In this document: positions 51,435-60,022 of the stretch, piece after piece
How the letters are laid out: each line of letters starts with the position of its first letter
How positions within the stretch are numbered: the stretch's first letter is position 1
Source of the DNA: Hyphomicrobiaceae bacterium
GTDB taxonomy: Bacteria > Pseudomonadota > Alphaproteobacteria > Rhizobiales > Hyphomicrobiaceae
Direction: 5' to 3'
NCBI GenBank assembly: GCA_016793635.1
Contig: JAEUMD010000001.1
Span: forward strand, 124,001 to 188,000
Length of the DNA: 64,000 nucleotides
Notes under the pieces: model-generated
Databases searched by the model: none
Told to the model about the DNA's origin: nothing
The model's input: only the letters and a program-made list of their open reading frames with translations
Position numbers and translations under genes: made by a program

Positions 51435-53091
51435 TGCGGCGTCCCCGCTGGCGCTGGTGGCCTCGGCGGCGCGTGGCATCGTCGTCACCGCGGTCAACGA
51501 GGCCGCGTTCGCGGCGGGCGTGCGCCCGGGCCAGGCGCTCGCCGATGCCCGCGCCGTGCTGCCCGTGCTGGCGAGCCGCGCCGCCGAGCCCGGGCGAGAC
51601 CGCGCCGCCCTGCTGGCTCTGGCGGGCTGGCTCGGCCGTTATGGTCCGGCGCGCCATATCGACGATGAGGATGGCCTCTGGGTCGATACCACCGGCGTCG
51701 CGCATCTCTATGGTGGTGAGCCGGCCATGCTCGCCGATCTCCACCGCCGCCTCTCCGGCATGGGGTTCACGCCTCGCATCGCGCTCGCCGGCACCTGCGG
51801 TGCGGCACATGCTCTGGCCCGCGCCGCCACCGGCCGCCGCCAGCCGTGGCTGCTGGTTGGGGAGGGCACCGACGAGATCTCCCGTGCACTCGCGGGCCTC
51901 CCCGTCGAGGCCCTGCGGCTCGATGGCGATGCCGTGCAGCTCGCCCGCCGCCTCGGCCTGAAGCGCATCGGCCAGCTCTATGGTCTGCCGCGCGCCAGCC
52001 TTGCCCGCCGCTTCCGCTCGGAGGCGGTGGCCGCCGCCCTGGTCGAGCGGCTCGACGCCGCCCTCGGTCACCGCCCGGAGCCGCGCGCGAGCCTGGCCGA
52101 GCCGCCCGAACTCAGCGTGGCGCAACGGTTCGCGGAGCCGCTGATATCGAGCGAAGGGCTCGTCGCCGCGATCACGGCGCTTGCGGGTCGCCTCTGCCAG
52201 CGCCTCGGCGGCTTCGCGCGCGGGTTGCGGCGCGTTCGCCTCACCCTCTACCGGGCGGATGGAACAGTGGCCGAGATCGTCGCCGGCACAGCCGCGCCGG
52301 TGCGTGAGGCGGCCCACGTGATGGGGCTTCTCGGCGGCCGGCTCGAGAGCATCGACGCCGGCTTCGGTATCGACGTCGTCACGCTCGAGGCGCTGGCGAG
52401 CGAGCCGCTGCATCCCTCCCAGGTCACCCTGGCGGCGTCGGCGGTCCCTGCCGGAGAGGAGGGTGGCGGCGCGGGCTCTCTCGCGCTGCGCCTCGTCGAA
52501 GGCCACGACGCGGACGTCGGCGCCGCTACCGCCCGTCTGATTGATCGCCTCGCCGTCAGGCTCGGCGCGGGTGAGGTGCAGTGCCTCGCATCCAGACCGA
52601 GCCACCGGCCGGAGCGCGCGTCGGCGCGCCGTCCGTGGCTTGCGGTTGGCGTCGCACTATCCGCGCGCGAATCCGCCGGCGGGGCTGCCGAGGCGTTCGC
52701 CGCTCACCACCACGTCGCGGCGCGGCCACCGCTGCTGCTCGACAGACCCGAGCCGATCACCGTCATGGCCGAGGTGCCGGACGGTCCGCCGCTGCGGTTC
52801 ACCTGGCGCCGGGTCGAGCACCGCGTTACCCGCGCCGAGGGGCCCGAGCGTATCGAGCCCGAGTGGTGGCGGGCGCTGCCGGGGCAGCGTGCTCCGGCGA
52901 CGGCCGGGGAGGACGAGGCCGCCGCGGCGCTCGGCGCGCGGGTGCCGCCTCCCGCCCCCAACCGTCCGCGTGACTACTACCGCATCGAGGACCACGCGGG
53001 CGGGCGCTATTGGGTGTTTCGCGACGGGCTCTATGGGCGCGCCGGGGAGGAGGGGGCGCCCGTCTGGTTCCTGCATGGGTTGTTCGGGTGA
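51274..53091 (+). CDS. imuB: ImuB, catalytically inactive Y-family polymerase-like protein
   Basis: The 605-aa protein begins MRRIVSIWFPAWAMERMRV, the usual ImuB start, has the palm-like GLWVDTTGVAHLYGGE, LAGTCGAAHALARA, and the helix-hairpin-helix-like RRLGLKRIGQLYGLPRASL. The C-terminal ImuB tail RDYYRIEDHAGGRYWVF ... PVWFLHGLFG is present. Family members lack the catalytic acidic residues and act as the hub binding DnaE2, ImuA and the beta clamp. It starts 161 bases before the imuA stop and ends 10 bases before dnaE2, so it belongs to the SOS-controlled operon. Confidence 0.92.
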   Translation: MRRIVSIWFPAWAMERMRVAERRAPSPSASPLAPRAVSSRDGVAAVRLPAGRHDAASPLALVASAARGIVVTAVNEAAFAAGVRPGQALADARAVLPVLASRAAEPGRDRAALLALAGWLGRYGPARHIDDEDGLWVDTTGVAHLYGGEPAMLADLHRRLSGMGFTPRIALAGTCGAAHALARAATGRRQPWLLVGEGTDEISRALAGLPVEALRLDGDAVQLARRLGLKRIGQLYGLPRASLARRFRSEAVAAALVERLDAALGHRPEPRASLAEPPELSVAQRFAEPLISSEGLVAAITALAGRLCQRLGGFARGLRRVRLTLYRADGTVAEIVAGTAAPVREAAHVMGLLGGRLESIDAGFGIDVVTLEALASEPLHPSQVTLAASAVPAGEEGGGAGSLALRLVEGHDADVGAATARLIDRLAVRLGAGEVQCLASRPSHRPERASARRPWLAVGVALSARESAGGAAEAFAAHHHVAARPPLLLDRPEPITVMAEVPDGPPLRFTWRRVEHRVTRAEGPERIEPEWWRALPGQRAPATAGEDEAAAALGARVPPPAPNRPRDYYRIEDHAGGRYWVFRDGLYGRAGEEGAPVWFLHGLFG

Positions 53092-53101
53092 GCTGACCGC
53101 G

Positions 53102-56100
53102 ATGGACGACCTTGAGACGCAAGGCATTGAATCCGAGACGGCTTCATGTATCCGGGGTGAAGCACAACCTCATCGGACGCCACCGCTCGCGCGCTCCGAT
53201 CGCCCCGCGCCCTCCCGCGCGGGGCGTGAATCGGCAGCGCCAACCCCGCTCGCGCGCTCCGATCGCCCCGCGCCCTCCCGCGCGGGGCGTGAATCGGCAG
53301 CGCCAACCAAATACGCCGAGCTGCAGGTGACGAGTAACTTCTCGTTCCTGCGCGGGGCGTCGCATGCCGACGAGCTGGTTGCCACGGCGAAGGCGCTCGG
53401 CCTCGCCGCCATCGCCGTGACCGACCGCAACACCCTTGCCGGAATCGTGCGCGCGCATACCGCGGCGAAGGAGGCGGGGCTGCGCCTCGTCGTCGGCGCT
53501 CGCCTCGATCTCGCCGACGCGCCGAGCCTTCTCGTCCTGCCGCGGGACCGCGCTGCCTACGGGCGTCTCAGCCGCCTGATCTCGCTCGGCCAGTCGCGCG
53601 CACCGAAAGGAGAATGCCATCTGACGCTCGCCGACGTGGCGGCGCACGCGGAGGGGCAGATCTTCATCGCGCTCGCGCCGGAGGATTGGGACTGGCGCGA
53701 GGCGTCGGGGATGGCTCGCGAGCGGGAGGCGCCGCAACGGTCCGAGCAAGGGCCTGAGGTAACGCAGCCGGTGTCCTCGCCGCCGTGCTCTGCGCCCGCT
53801 TGCGATGCGGAGAAGGCCCTGCCGGAGGCGCCCCTGGCTGCGGGACGGGAACGGTCTGACGGTTATGCCGGCGAGCCTTCCTGCGATCCGTCCGGCAGTG
53901 GTCTGGCCAACATCGATGTGGCCGGGCCGTTCGCCGCCGCCCTCGCCCGCGTCCGCGCGGCGCTCGGCTCGCAGCCGCGGCTCCACCTCGCGCTCACCCG
54001 TACCTACTATGGCGAGGATGGCGCGCGCCTCGCCGCGCTGACGGCCATCGCCGGCCGCCTCGCCATCACGACGGTCGCCACCAACGACGTGCTCTATCAT
54101 GCGAGCGCGCGGCGGCCGTTGCAGGACGTGCTGACCTGCGTCCGGCTCGGCACCACGATCCAGGCGGCCGGCCTGCGCCTCGCCGCCAACGCCGAGCGGC
54201 ACTTGAAGCCGCCAGCCGAGATGGCCCGCATCCTCGCCGGCTACGAGGCGGCACTCGCCCGCACGGTCGAGATCGTGGAGGCCTGCCGCTTCTCGCTCGA
54301 CGAGCTGGTCTACGAGTACCCCGAGGAGCCGACACCGCCCGGCCGCACGCCGCAGGAGTACCTCGAGGAGATCTCCTGGGAGGGCGCGCGATGGCGCTTC
54401 CCGCAAGGCCTTCCGGACAAGGTGCGCGCCACTCTCGCGCGCGAGCTGCGGCTCGTCGCCGAACTCGGCTACGCGCCCTATTTCCTCACCGTCTACGACA
54501 TCGTCACCTACGCCCGCTCGAACGGCATCCTCGCCCAAGGGCGCGGCTCGGCGGCAAACTCCGTGGTGTGCTACTGCCTCGGCATCACCGGCGTGAATCC
54601 CGTCGAGGTCGATCTGCTGTTCGAGCGCTTCGTCTCCCACGCCCGCAAGGAGCCGCCCGACATCGATGTCGACTTCGAGCACGAGCGGCGCGAGGAGGTG
54701 ATCCAGTACATCTATGCGCGCTATGGCCGCCATCGTGCCGGGCTGGCGGCGACCGTCATCAGCTATCGCGCGCGCTCGGCGGTGCGCGACGTCGGCAAGG
54801 CGATGGGCCTGAGCGAGGACGTGGTCGCGGCTCTGGCCGGCATGGTGTGGGGTTCGCGCGGCGGCGGCGCGCTGCCCGAGACGCGCATCCGCGAGGCTGG
54901 CCTCGATCCCGCCGATCCGCTGCTTTCAGCCGTGGTCCGGCTGACGGAGGAGTTGATCGGCTTCCCGCGCCACCTCTCCCAGCACGTCGGCGGCTTCGTG
55001 CTGACCCGCGGTCCCCTGATCGAGATGGTCCCGGTCGGCAACGCGGCGATGGACGAGCGCACCTTCATCGAGTGGGACAAGGACGACATCGCCGCGCTCG
55101 GCCTGTTGAAGGTCGACGTGCTGGCGCTCGGCATGCTCACCTGCATCCACCGCGCGTTCGACCTCCTCGAGACGCATCACGGCCGCGCGATCAGTCTCGC
55201 CTCGGTGCCGCGCGAGGATGGCGCCGTCTACGACATGCTCTGCCGTGCAGACAGCCTCGGCGTGTTCCAGGTCGAGTCGAGGGCACAGATGAACATGCTG
55301 CCGCGCTTGAAGCCGCGCTGCTTCTACGATCTCGTCATCGAGGTGGCGATCGTCAGGCCGGGGCCGATCCAGGGCGGCATGGTGCATCCCTATCTGCGTC
55401 GTCGCGACGGACTGGAGCGGGAGGACTATCCGGCCCCCGCGCCCGAGCACGGGCCGGCGGACGAGCTGCGCCAGATCCTCGGCAAGACCAAGGGTGTGCC
55501 GCTGTTCCAGGAGCAGGCGATGCGCATCGCCATGGACGCGGCACGTTTCTCCGATACGGAGGTGAACGAGCTCAGAAAGGCGATGGCGACGTTCCGCCGT
55601 CGCGGCACCATCGGGCTGATCGAGGAGCGCATGGTGTCGCGCATGGTGGCGCGCGGCTACGATCCGGAGTTCGCCACGCGCTGCTTCAACCAGATCAAGG
55701 GGTTTGGCGATTACGGATTCCCCGAAAGCCATGCCGCGAGCTTCGCGCATCTCGTCTACGTCTCGTCCTGGCTCAAATGTCATTACCCGGCGGCGTTCGC
55801 GGCGGCGCTGCTGAACTCGCAGCCGATGGGCTTCTATGCGCCCGCGCAGATCGTGCGCGACGCCCGCGAGCACGGTGTCGAGGCGCGTGCGGTGGATATC
55901 AACCATTCCGACTGGGACTGCACCCTCGAGGCGTCGCCCTCTCCCACCGACGCGAAGGGCGGAGATGACAAGCCGGTGGCGCTACGCCTCGGGTTGCGCC
56001 AGATCGACGGGCTGCGCCAGGAGGAAGTGGAGAAGCTCGTCGCGGCGCGCGGCGTGGGCGGGCCGTTCCGCGACGTGCACGACCTGAAGCGACGCTCCCG

Positions 56101-56827
56101 CATGTCGCGGACGACGCTCGAGAGTCTCGCGGCGGCGGATGCGTTCCGCTCGCTCGGCCTCGACCGCCGCCAGGCGCTGTGGGAGGTGAGGGCGCTGGCG
56201 CCGGCGGAGGAGCTGCCGCTGTTCGTCTGGAGCGAAACGCGCGAGGCGGGAGAGGAAGAGGAGGTCGTGCTGCCGGCGATGGGACTGTCCGAGCACGTCG
56301 TCAACGACTATCAGACACTTCGGCTGTCGTTGAAGGCCCACCCCGTGCATTTCCTGCGCGAGCGGCTCCAGGCGTCTCGTATCGTGCCGTGCGCGGCCTT
56401 GCGCGCGATGCGTGACGGCGCGTTCGTGCGCGTTGCCGGCGTCGTGCTGGTGCGGCAGCGGCCGGGCACGGCCAAGGGCGTCGTGTTCATGACCATCGAG
56501 GACGAGACCGGCGTCGCCAATACCGTCGTGTGGGCGAAGACGCTCGAGAAATTCCGCAAGGTCGTGATGGCGGCGCGGCTCATCGTCGTCACCGGCCGCA
56601 TTCAGCGCCATCAGGACATCATCCATGTCGTCTCGACGCGGCTCGAGGACCGCTCGGACCTCCTGGCCCTGCTCGCCGACGACGGCGACGCCATGAGGGT
56701 GGCGATCGCCAACGCGGACGAGGCTCGCCGCCCCGATCCGGGCAGTGCCCGCGCGCCCGCGCATCCGCGTTGGGCCGGGCATCCGCGACACGAGCGCGTG
56801 ATCCCGAAGTCGCGCGACTTCCATTGA
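53102..56827 (+). CDS. dnaE2: Error-prone DNA polymerase III alpha subunit DnaE2
   Basis: The 1241-aa polymerase has a PHP domain (YAELQVTSNFSFLRGASHADE), the C-family palm (AQGRGSAANSVVCYCLG, EPPDIDVDFEHERREEVI with catalytic aspartates, FIEWDKDDIAALGLLKVDVL), GFGDYGFPESHAASFAHL, and a C-terminal OB domain (GVVLVRQRPGTAKGVVF). DnaE2 enzymes are usually about 1080-1150 aa. The excess is an N-terminal 67-residue leader that includes two perfect copies of a 21-residue unit, and a low-complexity insertion at about 53710-53925 inside the PHP region. The ATG at 53102 is the only in-frame start after the imuB stop. The frame is open into imuB but that is rejected. Confidence 0.92.
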   Translation: MDDLETQGIESETASCIRGEAQPHRTPPLARSDRPAPSRAGRESAAPTPLARSDRPAPSRAGRESAAPTKYAELQVTSNFSFLRGASHADELVATAKALGLAAIAVTDRNTLAGIVRAHTAAKEAGLRLVVGARLDLADAPSLLVLPRDRAAYGRLSRLISLGQSRAPKGECHLTLADVAAHAEGQIFIALAPEDWDWREASGMAREREAPQRSEQGPEVTQPVSSPPCSAPACDAEKALPEAPLAAGRERSDGYAGEPSCDPSGSGLANIDVAGPFAAALARVRAALGSQPRLHLALTRTYYGEDGARLAALTAIAGRLAITTVATNDVLYHASARRPLQDVLTCVRLGTTIQAAGLRLAANAERHLKPPAEMARILAGYEAALARTVEIVEACRFSLDELVYEYPEEPTPPGRTPQEYLEEISWEGARWRFPQGLPDKVRATLARELRLVAELGYAPYFLTVYDIVTYARSNGILAQGRGSAANSVVCYCLGITGVNPVEVDLLFERFVSHARKEPPDIDVDFEHERREEVIQYIYARYGRHRAGLAATVISYRARSAVRDVGKAMGLSEDVVAALAGMVWGSRGGGALPETRIREAGLDPADPLLSAVVRLTEELIGFPRHLSQHVGGFVLTRGPLIEMVPVGNAAMDERTFIEWDKDDIAALGLLKVDVLALGMLTCIHRAFDLLETHHGRAISLASVPREDGAVYDMLCRADSLGVFQVESRAQMNMLPRLKPRCFYDLVIEVAIVRPGPIQGGMVHPYLRRRDGLEREDYPAPAPEHGPADELRQILGKTKGVPLFQEQAMRIAMDAARFSDTEVNELRKAMATFRRRGTIGLIEERMVSRMVARGYDPEFATRCFNQIKGFGDYGFPESHAASFAHLVYVSSWLKCHYPAAFAAALLNSQPMGFYAPAQIVRDAREHGVEARAVDINHSDWDCTLEASPSPTDAKGGDDKPVALRLGLRQIDGLRQEEVEKLVAARGVGGPFRDVHDLKRRSRMSRTTLESLAAADAFRSLGLDRRQALWEVRALAPAEELPLFVWSETREAGEEEEVVLPAMGLSEHVVNDYQTLRLSLKAHPVHFLRERLQASRIVPCAALRAMRDGAFVRVAGVVLVRQRPGTAKGVVFMTIEDETGVANTVVWAKTLEKFRKVVMAARLIVVTGRIQRHQDIIHVVSTRLEDRSDLLALLADDGDAMRVAIANADEARRPDPGSARAPAHPRWAGHPRHERVIPKSRDFH
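53183..53308. repeat. Perfect 63-bp tandem duplication with hairpin inside dnaE2
   Basis: Two identical 63-base units (53183-53245 and 53246-53308) encode the same 21 residues twice in frame (PLARSDRPAPSRAGRESAAP plus T). Each unit contains a hairpin CCCCGCGC-N5-GCGCGGGG. It lies immediately before the conserved DnaE2 N-terminus. Confidence 0.95.
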
Positions 56828-56853
56828 GCTATCGAGGCGTCGATGATGAGGCG

Positions 56854-58662
56854 ATGAAGCAACCAACAGAGAGCCGACGATATCTGGCACGTCGCGTGTG
56901 GGTGCATATCGTCCGTGCCGCCCTGGCGGCGCTGGCGGTCGTGCTGGCATTCCTCGCCGCTACTCCGGCCACCGAAGCGCAGCGCGCGCGTTCCGTTCCC
57001 GAGCCGGCGACGGGCCTCGCCGTAAAGCCGCTCGCGCGGGCGGATCGCCACATGGTCGCCGCCGCGCATCCGCTCGCCGCCGAAGCCGGGCGCGACATGC
57101 TTCGGCGCGGCGGCAGCGCCACCGACGCGGCGGTCGCGGCGCTGCTCGTGCTCAACGTCGTGGAGCCGCAGTCGTCGGGCATCGGCGGTGGCGGCTTCGC
57201 GCTCGTGCACGAGGCCGGCACCGACCGCCTCGTCGGCTATGATGGCCGCGAGACTGCGCCGGCTGCGGCCGGGCCTGATCGCTTCTTGCGCGGTGGCCTG
57301 CCGATGGCATTCGGCGAGGCGGTGCGGTCGGGCCGAAGCGTCGGCGTGCCCGGGCTCGTGCGGTTGATCGCCGAGATGCACGCGAAGCACGGCCGCCTCT
57401 CCTGGGCGGAGCTCTTCGCCCCGGCAGTAGGGCTTGCGCGAGACGGCTTCGCTGTATCTCCGCGTCTGCACACCTCGTTGCGATGGGCCGGCCCGCAGCG
57501 TTTCGACAGTGCTGCGCGGGCTCTATTCTTCGATGCCGATGGTGAGCCGCGCGCGACCGGCGATCTGATCGTCAACAGGGCGCTCTCCGAAACGCTCGAG
57601 AGGATCGCGCGTGACGGGGCGCGCGCGTTCTACGAAGGCGAGGTCGCCGATGCCATCATCGCCGCAGTCGCCGATGCTCCGCACTCCCTCGGCGATCTGA
57701 CACGGAAGGATCTGGCGACGTATCGCGCGCTCGAGCGCGAGCCGGTCTGCGTCAGATATCGGGGGCGCCGCGTCTGCGGCATTGGGGCACCTTCCTCGGG
57801 CGGTATCGCGGTCGCGCAGACGCTGAAACTGATTGAGCCATTTGCGGAAATAGCGGGGGCCGCCGCCGCCTTGAGCCCCGCCGCCACGCATCTGATTGCG
57901 GAAGCCGAAAAACTCGCATACGCCGACCGCGATCGCTTCGTCGCCGACCCCGCATTCGCGGACATCCCCGCGGGCCTGCTGGATGACGCCTATCTCGCCG
58001 TTCGCCGTCGGCGGATCGATGCCGGTCTCGCGATGGCCAAGCCCGCGGCCGGCGAGCCGCCCGGCCTGCGCGCGCTTACTCCAGGCATCGACGCGAGCCG
58101 CGAGCGCGCCGGCACTACGCACATTTCGGTCGTCGACGCGGAGGGGAATGCTGTCGCGCTCACCGCGACCATCGAAGGCGCGTTCGGCTCGGGCATCATG
58201 GCCGCTGGGTTCCTGCTCAACAACGAGCTGACGGATTTTTCCTTCATGCCCGTCGACGTTGCGGGCCGAGCCATCGCCAACCGTGTCGAAGGGGGCAAGC
58301 GGCCGCGCAGCTCGATGGCACCGACCATCGTGTTCGGCGCGGGCGGCGAGGTCGAGGTCGTGCTCGGCTCACCGGGCGGCAATCGCATCATCCTCTTCGT
58401 GGTGAAGGCACTGGTCGGGTTGCTCGATTGGGAGATGGACGCCGCCGGCGCCGCCGCCATCGCGAACTTCGGCAGTCGCGGCCGCTCGTTGGAGCTCGAA
58501 CGTGACGGGCGGCTCTGGCCGCTCGCGGCCGCGCTCGCCGAGCGTGGACACCGCGTCGTGTGGGACGAGATGACGTCGGGCCTGCACATCATCGTTCGCA
58601 AAGGAGGCCGTCTCGAGGGCGGCGCCGACCCGCGCCGCGAAGGCGTGGCGCTCGGTGACTAG
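56854..58662 (+). CDS. ggt: Gamma-glutamyltransferase
   Basis: The 602-aa precursor has a signal peptide or anchor (VRAALAALAVVLAFLAATPA), the large-subunit start RHMVAAAHPLAAEAGRDMLRRGGSA, ATDAAVAALLVLNVVEP and SSGIGGGGFALVH, and the autocleavage site TTHISVVD with the nucleophile Thr421 that starts the small subunit. SPGGNRIILFV is near the C-terminus. The enzyme acts in the periplasm on glutathione and gamma-glutamyl compounds. It starts 26 bases after dnaE2 but is a separate function. Confidence 0.93.
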   Translation: MKQPTESRRYLARRVWVHIVRAALAALAVVLAFLAATPATEAQRARSVPEPATGLAVKPLARADRHMVAAAHPLAAEAGRDMLRRGGSATDAAVAALLVLNVVEPQSSGIGGGGFALVHEAGTDRLVGYDGRETAPAAAGPDRFLRGGLPMAFGEAVRSGRSVGVPGLVRLIAEMHAKHGRLSWAELFAPAVGLARDGFAVSPRLHTSLRWAGPQRFDSAARALFFDADGEPRATGDLIVNRALSETLERIARDGARAFYEGEVADAIIAAVADAPHSLGDLTRKDLATYRALEREPVCVRYRGRRVCGIGAPSSGGIAVAQTLKLIEPFAEIAGAAAALSPAATHLIAEAEKLAYADRDRFVADPAFADIPAGLLDDAYLAVRRRRIDAGLAMAKPAAGEPPGLRALTPGIDASRERAGTTHISVVDAEGNAVALTATIEGAFGSGIMAAGFLLNNELTDFSFMPVDVAGRAIANRVEGGKRPRSSMAPTIVFGAGGEVEVVLGSPGGNRIILFVVKALVGLLDWEMDAAGAAAIANFGSRGRSLELERDGRLWPLAAALAERGHRVVWDEMTSGLHIIVRKGGRLEGGADPRREGVALGD

Positions 58663-58952
58663 GCCGCGAGCTGTTGAGAAGGTTGAGCCCGCGCCGTCAT
58701 CGATAGCGCATCGGGTAATGTTTTGCTTGCGGCCGTGCCTGCTTCCAAGTCGATGCATGTGCGCTGCCGTGCCGTTCGACGATAACGTCGGAAATCCAAA
58801 CCGCCATCCGCCAACTTGGGGCTCGCGCAGGCCGAGCGCAGGTGCTGATCTGCATCGCGGCGTTGCGCCGGTTGGGGCTCGCCCGCGCCGTGCTGCCGGT
58901 GTATCGGACGGTGCTGCGGCCCCGGGGCCGCGACAGGGCGAGGGCGCACGAT

Positions 58953-59969
58953 ATGCAGGACGAAGCTCGGATCACCGTCGTTGGCGCCGGCATCCTCGGC
59001 CTGTGGCAGGCGCTCGTGCTGGCGCGCGCCGGCCATCGCGTGACGCTGCGCGAAGCATCGGTCGACCCGTTCGCCGCAACCGCGAGCCGCTATGCCGGTG
59101 CGATGCTCGCGCCCGATTGCGAGGGCGAGGCGGCGCCTGAGATCGTCCGCCGTTTCGGTCATGCCGGCCTGCGTCTCTGGCGCGCCGCCTATCCCGATCT
59201 CGTCGAAGCGGGCACGCTCGTTCTCGCGCAGCCGCGCGACCGCTCCGAAATCGTCCGCTTCGCGCGCATGACGGGCGGCCACCGGACACTCGACGAAGAT
59301 GACATCTCGTGCATCGAACCCGATCTCGCGGGGCGCTTCGCATCCGGCCTCTTGTTCGCCGACGAAGCGCACATGGAGACGCCTGCTGCCATGGCCTTCC
59401 TGCTCGACGCGGCGCGTTCGGCCGGTGCGGACGTGCGCCTTGGCGACAGCGTCCACGATCTCGCGTCACTCGATGGCATTGTCGTCGACTGCCGTGGTCT
59501 GGCCGCACATGGCGATATCCGTGGCCTGCGCGGTGTTCGCGGCGAGCGCGTGGTGGTGAAAGCTCGCGATGTTTCCCTCGTGCGCCCCGTGCGTCTGCTG
59601 CACCCGCGCCATCCGCTCTACGTCGTGCCGTGGCCCGATCACGTGTTCATGATCGGCGCGACCGTGATCGAGAGCGAGGACGCAGGGCCCGCGACCGTCC
59701 GCTCAGGTCTCGAGCTGATGGGTGTCGCCTATGCATTGCACCCAGGTTTCGGCGAAGGTGAGATCCTCGAGTTCGGCGCTGGGCTGCGTCCCGCCTTCGC
59801 CGACAACGTGCCGCGCGTCCTGATCGAGGCTGAGGGACGAGTGCTGCGCGTCAACGGCGCCTATCGGCACGGGTTCCTGCTGGCTCCGGTGCTCGCCGAG
59901 GCGGTTGCCGCGCTCGTCATGGGCGGCGGGCGCGATCATCCGCTGGTTCGCCAAGTTGCCGGCGGATGA
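58953..59969 (+). CDS. FAD-dependent oxidoreductase, DAO/glycine oxidase (ThiO)-like
   Basis: AGGGCG precedes the ATG. The 338-aa protein begins with the FAD Rossmann motif ITVVGAGILGLWQALVLARAG, has YAGAMLAPDCEGEAAPE typical of D-amino-acid/glycine oxidases, HMETPAAMAFLLDAA, and the C-terminal RVLRVNGAYRHGFLLAPVLAE. It resembles ThiO, which supplies the iminoacetate for thiazole synthesis, but no thi gene adjoins, so another amino acid is possible. The frame is open upstream to 58842. Confidence 0.82.
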   Translation: MQDEARITVVGAGILGLWQALVLARAGHRVTLREASVDPFAATASRYAGAMLAPDCEGEAAPEIVRRFGHAGLRLWRAAYPDLVEAGTLVLAQPRDRSEIVRFARMTGGHRTLDEDDISCIEPDLAGRFASGLLFADEAHMETPAAMAFLLDAARSAGADVRLGDSVHDLASLDGIVVDCRGLAAHGDIRGLRGVRGERVVVKARDVSLVRPVRLLHPRHPLYVVPWPDHVFMIGATVIESEDAGPATVRSGLELMGVAYALHPGFGEGEILEFGAGLRPAFADNVPRVLIEAEGRVLRVNGAYRHGFLLAPVLAEAVAALVMGGGRDHPLVRQVAGG

Positions 59970-60022
59970 GTTGGATCAGTGCCGCGCTTTCATAGTTTTC
60001 GGTACTGCCGAGTGGTTCGGAC

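Noticed and set aside
52541-53101. Extension of dnaE2 upstream into imuB
   Set aside because: The region encodes the conserved ImuB C-terminus in the other frame; DnaE2 similarity starts only after 53300.
53144-54733. 529-codon minus-strand frame antisense to dnaE2
   Set aside because: It is a shadow of the polymerase frame with no recognisable domain.
58670-58770. TPP-riboswitch-like fragments (TTGAGA, CGGGTAATG) upstream of the ThiO-like gene
   Set aside because: The 5' GGGGTGC-type element is missing and the CTGAGA box is imperfect; the pieces are too far from the consensus to call.
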